Of a stretch of 25,802 bases of DNA, positions 7,577 to 14,560 are shown in pieces. The DNA is taken from assembly GCA_002343775.1 (NCBI GenBank), contig DDSH01000030.1, forward strand, positions 265,755 to 291,556, read 5' to 3'. A program made the position numbers and the translations under genes. The notes below the pieces were generated by a model that worked only from the letters and a program-made list of their open reading frames with translations, did not search any database and had not been told where the DNA came from. The number at the start of each line of letters is the position of its first letter. The first letter of the stretch is position 1. This DNA comes from Anaerolineales bacterium UBA2395. Its GTDB lineage: Bacteria > Chloroflexota > Anaerolineae > Anaerolineales > Villigracilaceae.

Positions 7577-8161
7577 ATGATCTTCCAAATTCCTGTTCCT
7601 GACTTGAAGAAGCCGCCTGTGTTGAAATTCCCGGAGCGGTGCGCCAACTGCGGCAAACCGAAGGAAGAGACGCTTGGAATATCGTTGCATATGGGCGCAC
7701 AGCATCGCAACAGAACCGTGACCCTGGATCTGAAAGTACCCATGTGCAAAGCCTGCGCAGACAGAGAACGCAGCATTGCCAAAGTGACATTGATTCCGTT
7801 CTTGATCGTTGGCTTTATCTTCGGAGCCATTGCTTTTGTCCCTGCCACGTTAATTTCACCCGAAGGGACAACCCCTCAAACGATGACGTTTCCACTTGTG
7901 TTCGGTGGTTTTGTCGGGTTGGTCGTTGGCATCATCACCGGGACGGTTGGTGAAATGATCGTCAAAACCTTGGCTGTGCCTTTTTATGGGAAATTTGTCA
8001 CCCGTCGTCCGTTGACCATTCTCAGTTTTTTTAGTGAAACGGATGATCTGCTCGGTGTGTCTGCTAAATTTCTGCGCGAGAAAAAACTCGTGCAGTTGGA
8101 GTTCGAGAACGAAGAGATCGCACGTGAATTTGCAAAACTCAATCAACTGGAGCCTCAATGA
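7577..8161 (+). CDS. Zinc-ribbon membrane protein, function unknown
   Basis: A 194-residue protein with an N-terminal cytoplasmic four-cysteine zinc-ribbon-like module (Cys22-x2-Cys25 and Cys57-x2-Cys60, separated by a His-containing stretch), then two membrane helices (about 70-93 and 105-128), and a C-terminal charged domain (about 140-194) that looks like a small alpha/beta fold. I do not recognise a named family. GGAG at 7569-7572 supports the start. Its stop overlaps the start of the M24 peptidase gene in an ATGA, which suggests a joint function or at least fixed stoichiometry. The cysteine pattern suggests metal binding but not a reaction. Confidence 0.8.
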   Translation: MIFQIPVPDLKKPPVLKFPERCANCGKPKEETLGISLHMGAQHRNRTVTLDLKVPMCKACADRERSIAKVTLIPFLIVGFIFGAIAFVPATLISPEGTTPQTMTFPLVFGGFVGLVVGIITGTVGEMIVKTLAVPFYGKFVTRRPLTILSFFSETDDLLGVSAKFLREKKLVQLEFENEEIAREFAKLNQLEPQ

Positions 8162-9411
8162 AATCAGACCTTGACAGCATCATGCAATCCCACAATTTGG
8201 ATGCGTTCGTTGTGTTCGGCAATGCCGAGAATAATCCGCCCATGTATTACCTGACCGGCGGCGGACATGTCAGCCATGCCACGGTCATCAAGAAACGCGG
8301 CGAAGAGCCGGTTTATTTTTACAACGACATGGAACGCGACGAAGCCGCCAAAAGCGGATTGAAAACCGTGCCGTTCAGTAAATATGATTACAACGCTTTG
8401 TTGAAAAAATCTGAGGGTAATGCCTTGCTTGCCAGCGCCATGCGCTGCCAGCAGATGTTCGAAGAAATCGGCGTCGTTAGCGGACGTGTGGGTGTGTATG
8501 GGCATTACGATGTCAGCATGGTGTTTGGGATGTTAAACCATTTGCAGAAACTGATGCCTGATCTTGAGTTCATCGGTGAAGCGCGGGAAGATTCGATCTT
8601 CCTGCGGGCGATGGAAACAAAAGATGAAACAGAAGTCGAGCGCATTCGTAGGATGGGCAAGGTCACAACGACAGTGGTGGCGAAGGTCCGCGAATATCTC
8701 ACCTCGTGCGATGTCCGCGATGACGAAGTTCTTCTCAAGGAAGATGGCACACCGCTGTCTGTCGGTGATGTTCACTCAAAAATTCGTTTGTGGGTCTCTG
8801 AGCACGGCGCAGAACTTCCCTCTGGCTTTATCTTCGCCATCGGGCGCGATGCGGGCGTGCCACACTCTGCGGGCAACCCTGCCGACCTGATGCGTCTCGG
8901 GCAGACCATCGTCTTCGATATTTATCCAGCCGAGGCGGGCGGCGGTTATTACTACGACTTCACTCGCACATGGAGTCTCGGTTACACCACGCCCGAAGCG
9001 CAGGCGTTGTTCGACCAGGTCAAGGAAATTTATGATACGCTCAACGATAACTTTGACTTGAACGTGGCGTTCAAGGATTATCAACGCATGACCTGTGAAT
9101 TCTTTGAATCCAAGGGGCATCAAACGCCGCTCAATACCAAGGCGCCCATTGAAGGCTACGTCCATAGTTTGGGACATGGCGTAGGCTTGAACATTCACGA
9201 GCGACCGTTCAGCGGCTTGACCGCGGGCGACGATCAACGCCTCTCTCCCGGTGTGATCATCACCTCCGAACCGGGCTTGTACTACCCTGAAAAAGGGATG
9301 GGCTTCCGCATCGAAGACACGCTTTGGGTGCGCCCCGATGGCGTGATGGAAAAGCTTGCAGACTACCCGTACGATTTTGTCCTGCCGATGAAGAAGTGGA
9401 AGAAGAAATAA
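8158..9411 (+). CDS. M24 family metallopeptidase (Xaa-Pro aminopeptidase-like)
   Basis: A 417-residue cytoplasmic pita-bread metallopeptidase. The N-terminal half (about 1-145) is the creatinase/prolidase N-domain (DAFVVFGNAENNPPMYYLTGG), and the C-terminal half holds the catalytic domain. All five expected metal ligands are visible: Asp254 (VFDIYP), Asp267 (YDFTRTW), His340 (HSLGHGVG), Glu371 (TSEPGLYYP) and Glu386 (RIEDTLWV). Such enzymes remove N-terminal residues next to proline or hydrolyse Xaa-Pro dipeptides; the exact specificity is not readable. The gene is coupled to the zinc-ribbon membrane protein by an ATGA overlap. Confidence 0.92.
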   Translation: MKSDLDSIMQSHNLDAFVVFGNAENNPPMYYLTGGGHVSHATVIKKRGEEPVYFYNDMERDEAAKSGLKTVPFSKYDYNALLKKSEGNALLASAMRCQQMFEEIGVVSGRVGVYGHYDVSMVFGMLNHLQKLMPDLEFIGEAREDSIFLRAMETKDETEVERIRRMGKVTTTVVAKVREYLTSCDVRDDEVLLKEDGTPLSVGDVHSKIRLWVSEHGAELPSGFIFAIGRDAGVPHSAGNPADLMRLGQTIVFDIYPAEAGGGYYYDFTRTWSLGYTTPEAQALFDQVKEIYDTLNDNFDLNVAFKDYQRMTCEFFESKGHQTPLNTKAPIEGYVHSLGHGVGLNIHERPFSGLTAGDDQRLSPGVIITSEPGLYYPEKGMGFRIEDTLWVRPDGVMEKLADYPYDFVLPMKKWKKK

Positions 9412-9443
9412 GATCGTGGATGATGAACGGACTATACATAACT

Positions 9444-9464
9444 GTCCGCCGTCTGTCGTCCTCC
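9444..9464. repeat. Heptamer tandem array (GTCCGCC / GTCTGTC / GTCCTCC)
   Basis: Three diverged 7-base units follow each other directly, with part of a fourth (GCC). The array lies between the M24 peptidase and the ATPase and would be translated if the ATPase started at GTG 9416, which argues for the later ATG at 9473. Confidence 0.65.
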
Positions 9465-9472
9465 GCCCCAAA

Positions 9473-10279
9473 ATGATCCATCTTCAATCCCTCGCTCCGC
9501 GTCCATATCTCGAAAGTGATCTGAGCGAATTCCCGTTCACGGTTCCAGTGATCCGGTCTCTCTCTGAGATTCATTTTACTGCGCCAGTGACCTTTTTTGT
9601 CGGCGAGAACGGCTCCGGCAAATCGACGGTGATGGAGGCGTTGGCTTGCGCTGTGGAATCCATCACCGTAGGCAGCGAGAGTGTCAAAACAGACAAGACT
9701 CTCGTGCCCGTCCGCAGGTTGGCAAAGTATTTCAAACTGGCTTGGACAAAGCGCACGCGCAAAGGTTTCTTCCTTCGCGCCGAGGACTTTTTTGGTTATG
9801 CCCGCTCCATGCGCGAAACGCGCGAAGAGTTGGAGGAAGAATTCAATAATGTGGAAAAGGAGTATCAGGGACGTTCGAAATATGCCGCCGATCTGGCGCG
9901 TTCAGCGTACGCTGGTCAATTGGCGGCGATGAAGCATCGCTACGGCAAAGACCTCGACAATTTTTCGCATGGCGAAGCCTTTCTCATGCTCTTTCAGTCA
10001 CGTTTTGTTCCCGGCGGCTTGTATCTGCTGGACGAACCTGAAGCGGCGCTTTCTCCGTCTCGTCAACTGAGTTTTCTTTCCGCTTTAAAACAGATGATCG
10101 AACAGGATTCGCAATTCATCATTGCCACTCACTCGGCGATCATCCTTGCCTTTCCTGAGGCGCAGATACTTCAATTTAAGGATAACGGCATCCGCGAAGT
10201 GCAATATAATCAATTGGAACACGTCAATCTCACCCGGGATTTTCTCGCAAACCCGGACGCATTCTTAAGGCATTTGTAA
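9473..10279 (+). CDS. ABC-type AAA family ATPase (COG3910-like)
   Basis: A 268-residue stand-alone ABC-fold ATPase without membrane segments. Walker A is GENGSGKS (44-51), the ABC signature is the degenerate FSHGEA (164-169), Walker B is LYLLDEPEA (183-191), and the switch histidine is His220 in ATHS. The opening residues (MIHLQSLAPRPY, then FPFTVPVIRSL) match the usual start of this predicted-ATPase family, so ATG 9473 is preferred over in-frame GTG 9416, whose extra 19 codons cover a tandem repeat. A helical charged region (113-158) probably forms the lid between the Walker motifs. The family has no assigned reaction; roles in DNA repair or defence-type systems are possible but nothing here supports one. 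Confidence 0.85.
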   Translation: MIHLQSLAPRPYLESDLSEFPFTVPVIRSLSEIHFTAPVTFFVGENGSGKSTVMEALACAVESITVGSESVKTDKTLVPVRRLAKYFKLAWTKRTRKGFFLRAEDFFGYARSMRETREELEEEFNNVEKEYQGRSKYAADLARSAYAGQLAAMKHRYGKDLDNFSHGEAFLMLFQSRFVPGGLYLLDEPEAALSPSRQLSFLSALKQMIEQDSQFIIATHSAIILAFPEAQILQFKDNGIREVQYNQLEHVNLTRDFLANPDAFLRHL

Positions 10280-10290
10280 AAAGAATTCAC

Positions 10291-10357
10291 CACTGAGATC
10301 ACTAAGGGTACGGAGATTCTTAATTTATTTTCTCTGTGTGCTCCGTGTGCTCTGTGG
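10291..10357. repeat. Two facing 9-base-period arrays
   Basis: At 10291-10317 the plus strand reads CACTGAGAT, CACTAAGGG, TACGGAGAT. At 10332-10357 it reads CTCTGTGTG, CTCCGTGTG, CTCTGTGG, which on the other strand is the same ACCAC-GAG--CAC pattern. The two arrays therefore face each other across an AT-rich centre just upstream of tsaD and could fold into an imperfect hairpin. Confidence 0.65.
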
Positions 10358-10372
10358 TAAAAAGAAAGAACC

Positions 10373-11401
10373 ATGACTGAACTGAAACCCGCTCGAATCC
10401 TCGCCATTGAAACCTCTTGCGACGAAACCGCCTGCGCCGTCATCGAAAACGGACGCGCGTTGCTCACGTCGGTCGTCGCCTCCCAAATGGAGATCCACGC
10501 CCGCTATGGCGGTGTTTTTCCTGAAGTTGCGTCACGACAGCATGTTCTGAGCATCATCCCGGTCGTGCAGCAGGCGCTGGCACAGGCGCACCTCACGCTC
10601 AACGACATTGACGCCATTGCCGTCACGCAGGGACCTGGTCTCGCCGGGTCGCTCATCGTAGGTATGAACATGGCGAAGGGTATCGCGCTCGCGTTGGACA
10701 AACCACTTGTCGGCGTGAATCATCTTGAGGGTCACATCTACTCTGCCTGGGTGTACGAAGCGGGAGACACCATCCCGCCTGCGCCGCAATTCCCGCTTAT
10801 AGCGTTGCTCGTCTCGGGCGGTCATACTGAACTGAATCTGATGACCGACCATTTGACCTATCAACGCCTCGGCTCGACGCTGGATGATGCGGCAGGTGAA
10901 GCCTTCGATAAAGTGGCGCGATTATTGGATCTGCCTTATCCCGGTGGACCGTCCATTCAAAAAGCAGCAGAAGAGGGTGACGCTTCGCGCTTCAACTTCC
11001 CCCGCGCCTGGCTCGATGGAACCTGGAACTTTTCCTTCAGCGGAGTGAAGACCTCGGTATTGTATGAAGTGCAGGAATTGAAAAAACGCAGCAACGGTAT
11101 CCCCGTCCATGATCTGGCGGCGTCGTTCCAAAAAGCCGTGGTGGATGTGCTGTTCAAAAAGACGATGGATGCGGCACGTGAATTCGGCGCGAAGGAAATT
11201 TTGGTGGCGGGCGGCGTCTCTGCCAACCGCGCCTTGCGGCAGGTATTCAAAGGGCAAACTGAATTTCCAGTCCATATTCCGCCGCTGTCACTTTGTACGG
11301 ATAATGCGGCGATGATCGGCGCGGCGGGCTATTTCCGTTACGCGTTGGGTTATCTCTCCGAGTTTGAGATGGATGTCTTGCCGACTTGGCCCCTTTCTTA
11401 A
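10373..11401 (+). CDS. tsaD: tRNA N6-adenosine threonylcarbamoyltransferase
   Basis: TsaD transfers threonylcarbamoyl from threonylcarbamoyl-AMP to A37 of ANN-decoding tRNAs, with TsaB and TsaE in bacteria. At 342 residues it is full length. The ASKHA-fold start ILAIETSCDETACAVI (9-24) and the metal-binding HLEGH motif (His117, His121) are intact, as are the ALLVSGGHTEL region, the DDAAGEAFDKVARLL region and the C-terminal CTDNAAMIGAAG, with Asp310 as the third metal ligand. The gene stands alone after a repeat-rich spacer, with only a weak AAGAAAG upstream as a ribosome site, and is followed by a strong hairpin terminator. Confidence 0.97.
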   Translation: MTELKPARILAIETSCDETACAVIENGRALLTSVVASQMEIHARYGGVFPEVASRQHVLSIIPVVQQALAQAHLTLNDIDAIAVTQGPGLAGSLIVGMNMAKGIALALDKPLVGVNHLEGHIYSAWVYEAGDTIPPAPQFPLIALLVSGGHTELNLMTDHLTYQRLGSTLDDAAGEAFDKVARLLDLPYPGGPSIQKAAEEGDASRFNFPRAWLDGTWNFSFSGVKTSVLYEVQELKKRSNGIPVHDLAASFQKAVVDVLFKKTMDAAREFGAKEILVAGGVSANRALRQVFKGQTEFPVHIPPLSLCTDNAAMIGAAGYFRYALGYLSEFEMDVLPTWPLS

Positions 11402-11415
11402 TTCGTTTATATAAA

Positions 11416-11443
11416 AATGGGCGACCCGTATGGGTCGCCCATT
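11416..11443 (+). terminator. Terminator hairpin after tsaD
   Basis: A perfect 12-base stem, AATGGGCGACCC (11416-11427) with GGGTCGCCCATT (11432-11443), closes on a four-base loop, 14 bases after the tsaD stop. The downstream side is only modestly T-rich (ATGTTTA). The reverse strand has TTTTTATA beyond the stem, so it may work in both directions. Confidence 0.75.
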
Positions 11444-11449
11444 ATGTTT

Positions 11450-11493
11450 AAAAAATCACTCCCCAGCGGCTTGCCCAAGCCAGACAGGGGAGT
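11450..11493 (-). terminator. Two-tier hairpin terminator for the HD-GYP gene
   Basis: On the minus strand ACTCCCC (11493-11487) pairs with GGGGAGT (11464-11458), with an inner stem GGCTT/AAGCC and a four-base loop, followed by GATTTTTT (11457-11450). It closes the minus-strand block about 160 bases beyond the HD-GYP stop. The 250-base gap 11402-11651 holds this hairpin, the tsaD hairpin and nothing else that I can support. Confidence 0.75.
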
Positions 11494-11651
11494 AATCAGG
11501 AGAATGCATCTGTTATTATATTCTTTGAGTTAAATGGTTGCTGAACACGGATTAAGTATTGGATGAGAAATTATCGGCAGGCGGAAAGTAAATTTTTGAA
11601 CGTAATCGGACCTTCTTTTGAAAATTCGTCTTTGCGATCCCCCGAGGTATC

Positions 11652-12836
11652 TCAGTTTTCACCTTTTTCGAACTCTCCCAGGAAGAGATCAACAATGGCA
11701 GGGTCGAAGTGTTTTCCAGCCTCGGAACGAATGTATTTAAAGACCTCTGGTTTGGGCATAGCTCTTCGATAGGGACGGTCGTGCGAGAGCGCATCGAACA
11801 CGTCCACAATGGCGAAAATTCGCGCTTCAAGCGGAATGGATTCGCCAATCAACCCATGTGGATATCCGCTGCCATCCCATTTTTCGTGGTGGTAGCGGGG
11901 GATGTTCAGGGCGGGCTTCAGGTATTCGATGGAGGAAAGCAGATCCACGGCGATTTGTGGATGCAGACGCATGATTCGGGTTTCCGACTCGGTCAGTGGC
12001 CCCGGCTTGCGGAGGATGTCGTCGGGGATGCCGATCTTTCCAATGTCGTGCAACAGCACTCCCCGCATGATATGAACAATCTGTTCCTCGGGAACCCCCG
12101 CCCGGCGGGCAAGGCGCAGGGTCAGATCCGAAACGCGTTCGGAATGTCCTTGCGTTTCCCGGTCGCGGAATTCGAGCGCTTTCGACCAGCCTTGCAGGGT
12201 GGTTTCATAGGCTTCCTTTAGCTCTTCAAAAGTATTTTGAAGGTCTTCGACCAGTTTGTCATTGGTTTGGAGGGTTGTCTGGAGTTGATGCGAAATGACC
12301 CAGGTCATGAAGGCGATCGCGAACAATGCGACGATGGCGGTCAGGTTATATTCCCAGATGTAGCCCTCGAGGATGGAGTAGAAGGTATATCCGGCGGCGG
12401 TCAGGAAGGCGTACAAGAATGAAATGGATGGGCGGATGATGAAACTGGACATTGCGATGGGCAGGGCGAAGATGACCATTGAGTATTCGAGATACTTTGC
12501 CTCACTGACCGCAATTGCCAGAAGAATTGTCAGGGTGATCGAAACATACCCAACGAGAATGACCCTGCCCTTTTTATTCAGCCACCAAAGAAAATAGAAT
12601 AATGCAAATAGGACGATGTCTTGAATTAGATAGATCGTGTATTCGATGCCGGGATGAAAGAGAAGATAGAGAGAGTTATTGGCGAGGGTGTATATCAGAA
12701 TCCCCAGGATCAAGATGTGATATAACGCGAGCAGCTGCCCTCTTCTTTGCAGATGCGGATCTGTGGTCTCGACTGTGGATAGCCGGGTAATGAACGACCA
12801 CACTGTTGAGCCGTACGCTCTTGCAATTGCCTTCAT
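11652..12836 (-). CDS. HD-GYP domain phosphodiesterase with membrane sensor domain
   Basis: A 394-residue predicted cyclic-di-GMP phosphodiesterase. The N-terminal half has about six membrane helices (roughly 34-52, 62-85, 91-110, 118-135, 138-158, 164-182), then a coiled-coil-like linker (185-215), then the HD-GYP domain. Catalytic features are present: His231 in GHSERV, the HDIGKIGIPD motif (263-272) and the HHEKWDGSGYP motif (316-326). The membrane part resembles a MASE-type sensor without a match I can name. The promoter is probably the TATAAT within the spacer to prmC, and AAGG shortly before the start acts as ribosome site. No GGDEF partner or PilZ gene is nearby. Confidence 0.93.
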   Translation of the reverse strand: MKAIARAYGSTVWSFITRLSTVETTDPHLQRRGQLLALYHILILGILIYTLANNSLYLLFHPGIEYTIYLIQDIVLFALFYFLWWLNKKGRVILVGYVSITLTILLAIAVSEAKYLEYSMVIFALPIAMSSFIIRPSISFLYAFLTAAGYTFYSILEGYIWEYNLTAIVALFAIAFMTWVISHQLQTTLQTNDKLVEDLQNTFEELKEAYETTLQGWSKALEFRDRETQGHSERVSDLTLRLARRAGVPEEQIVHIMRGVLLHDIGKIGIPDDILRKPGPLTESETRIMRLHPQIAVDLLSSIEYLKPALNIPRYHHEKWDGSGYPHGLIGESIPLEARIFAIVDVFDALSHDRPYRRAMPKPEVFKYIRSEAGKHFDPAIVDLFLGEFEKGEN

Positions 12837-12856
12837 GGTTAAACAACCTTGTTCGA

Positions 12857-12862
12857 ATTATA
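12857..12862 (-). promoter_or_regulatory. -10 box for the HD-GYP gene
   Basis: On the minus strand CAGTATAAT places a consensus TATAAT at 12862-12857, just after the prmC stop, leaving a leader of roughly 15 bases with AAGG before ATG 12836. A -35 box at the normal distance is not convincing. Confidence 0.55.
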
Positions 12863-12866
12863 CTGT

Positions 12867-13709
12867 TTATTCATGCAGGTGAATTTCAAGCAGGCGGTTT
12901 TGCCCGGCGAGGTCTTTGTGTAGTTGGATGGTGGCTGCGGAGAGCATATCGTATGCCATGCTGAGGGCGCTCATCCCCTGCGATGCTTCGATCTCCAGCA
13001 GGATGGAGCCTTTTGGCGCAAGCCAATCGACCGATAAGGTCAGCAGGCGGCGATAAAGTTCGAGACCGTCTGCGCCTCCATCCAGGGCGAGAGTTGGTTC
13101 TCGACCGAAAATTGGGAGGTCGCGTAATGTGTCTGTGGGGATGTAGGGCAGGTTGGCGCAGATGAGGTCGAAATGACTTTCTGTCGGCAGCGGGTCGATG
13201 TGTTTGGGTAACAGGTCGCATTGCAGGAAGTTGATCCGATGAGAGACATCGAATTTTTTTGCGTTGCGTTTGGCAACCTTGAGCGTCGCTTGCGAAATGT
13301 CGGTGGCGAGGATGTTCACCCCTGGGACATGCATGGCAATGGACACGGCGATGATGCCCGAGCCTGTGCCTACGTCTGCGACGGTGCGGCGCTCGGGGGC
13401 GGCGTTCAACCAGCGGATGGCTTTTTCGACCAGTAGTTCTGTCTCTGGTCTTGGGATTAGAACATCGGGGGTGATGTCAAAATCCAGACCGTAAAATTCC
13501 CAGTGACCGAGGATGTAGGGCAGCGGCTCACCCGCTTCCAGCCGGGCAAAGGCTTGGGTGGCTGAATCCGCTTGCGGCGGGGTCAGAGGCGATTCCAGGT
13601 GTGCCAGCAGCCACGTGCGCGGATGTCCGATCACATGTGCGAGCAGAACCTGCGCGTCCAAAACATCGCAAGTTTCTTTTTTTTGTGCGAGAAATTCGCC
13701 GAGGTTCAT
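12867..13709 (-). CDS. prmC: Release factor glutamine N5-methyltransferase
   Basis: PrmC (HemK) methylates the glutamine of the GGQ motif in release factors, using S-adenosylmethionine. The 280-residue protein has the N-terminal helical domain with EPLPYILG (61-68), VLIPRPETE (83-91), the SAM-binding VGTGSG (113-118), and the catalytic tetrapeptide region at 186-189. That last motif reads NLPY rather than the usual NPPY. The start is ATG 13709, overlapping the MalG stop as ATGA; a longer open frame running to 14132 is only the shadow of the permease. Its substrate RF1 is encoded about 4 kb upstream in the same strand, with the glycosyltransferase/permease module between. Confidence 0.95.
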   Translation of the reverse strand: MNLGEFLAQKKETCDVLDAQVLLAHVIGHPRTWLLAHLESPLTPPQADSATQAFARLEAGEPLPYILGHWEFYGLDFDITPDVLIPRPETELLVEKAIRWLNAAPERRTVADVGTGSGIIAVSIAMHVPGVNILATDISQATLKVAKRNAKKFDVSHRINFLQCDLLPKHIDPLPTESHFDLICANLPYIPTDTLRDLPIFGREPTLALDGGADGLELYRRLLTLSVDWLAPKGSILLEIEASQGMSALSMAYDMLSAATIQLHKDLAGQNRLLEIHLHE

Positions 13710-14560
13710 TCCGCCGATCCGAACATCATGCGTTCGAGTAGGGTGCGTTGGAAGATGAGAAAGATGACGACGACCGGGATGGACATGATGAGGGCGAGCG
13801 AACCGAGATAGCTCCATGGCTGTGCGCCACCCTGATATTGGGTTTGGACAATGGCATAGATGGACATGGCAAGTGTAACCGTGTCGGCTTTGTCCACGAA
13901 GAGCCAGCCGATGGCAAATTCGGAGTACGCCATGAGGAAGGCGATCAACCCGGAGATGGCAATGGTGGGCAGCGCTAGCGGTAATGTGATGTGTAAGAAG
14001 GTTTGGAGATCTCCTGCACCATCGAGGAAGGCGGCTTCCTCCACTTCTTTTGGGATGGCTTGGAAGGCAGCGCGCATGTTCCAGATGCAGAATGGCATGG
14101 CGAACGCGGAATAGACGATGACCAGCGCCCACAAGGTGGTGCGGATCTGCAACATGCTGAGCAATATATAAAGCGGTGTCATAAAAGCGACAGGCGGCAG
14201 GAATGCCGTGAGCAGGATGGCGAACAGACCACCCTGACGGGCTGGGAAGCGGAAGCGCGCAAAGGCATACGCAAGACTGATGCCGAGAATGATGGCGATG
14301 GCGGCTGCGCCCAAAGAAACAACCAGGCTGTTGCGGAGCAGGATCTCAAAACTTACGGATTGATACGGTTTGTCGAGTACGTTCAAAAAGGCGGTCAGTG
14401 ACCATTCTTTGGGCAGCAGGCGGAATTCGGTGGGTCGTCCCCGGAGTGAGCCGTCGAAGGCGAGGCGGGCAATGCCCCAAATGGGCAGGATGACAAAGAA
14501 GCCGGTTAGGGCGAGCAGAAATTGGGTGACGATCTGCCTGAGTGGTGAGATGTTACGCAT
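13706..14560 (-). CDS. MalG-type sugar ABC transporter permease
   Basis: A 284-residue inner-membrane permease of the carbohydrate-uptake (CUT1) kind. Six helices are visible (about 12-32, 76-98, 112-136, 143-160, 196-214, 252-272). The EAA loop that docks the ATPase is clear: EVEEAAFLDGAG (172-183) leading to LHITLPLALP (189-198). AAGGAG at 14572-14567, inside the end of the fusion gene, is well placed for ATG 14560, and the two genes overlap by eight bases. It should pair with the MalF-like half of the fusion protein. No binding protein or MalK-type ATPase is encoded in the window, so the substrate cannot be inferred. Confidence 0.92.
   Translation of the reverse strand: MRNISPLRQIVTQFLLALTGFFVILPIWGIARLAFDGSLRGRPTEFRLLPKEWSLTAFLNVLDKPYQSVSFEILLRNSLVVSLGAAAIAIILGISLAYAFARFRFPARQGGLFAILLTAFLPPVAFMTPLYILLSMLQIRTTLWALVIVYSAFAMPFCIWNMRAAFQAIPKEVEEAAFLDGAGDLQTFLHITLPLALPTIAISGLIAFLMAYSEFAIGWLFVDKADTVTLAMSIYAIVQTQYQGGAQPWSYLGSLALIMSIPVVVIFLIFQRTLLERMMFGSAE

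Noticed and set aside
8776..9471. A 231-codon minus-strand frame opposite the M24 peptidase
   Set aside because: It is antisense to a gene with all five metal ligands and shows no recognisable motif or ribosome site.
9416..9472. GTG start for the AAA ATPase
   Set aside because: The extra 19 codons run through a heptamer repeat and do not match the family N-terminus, which begins at ATG 9473.
11450..11493. A possible cyclic-di-GMP riboswitch near the HD-GYP gene
   Set aside because: The structure lies downstream of the gene, lacks the conserved GEMM core and is followed by a T-run on the minus strand, so a terminator explains it.
13710..14132. A 141-codon N-terminal extension of the prmC frame
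   Set aside because: It lies entirely within the MalG gene in another frame, is rich in His/Arg/Pro without any motif, and PrmC reaches its normal length from ATG 13709.
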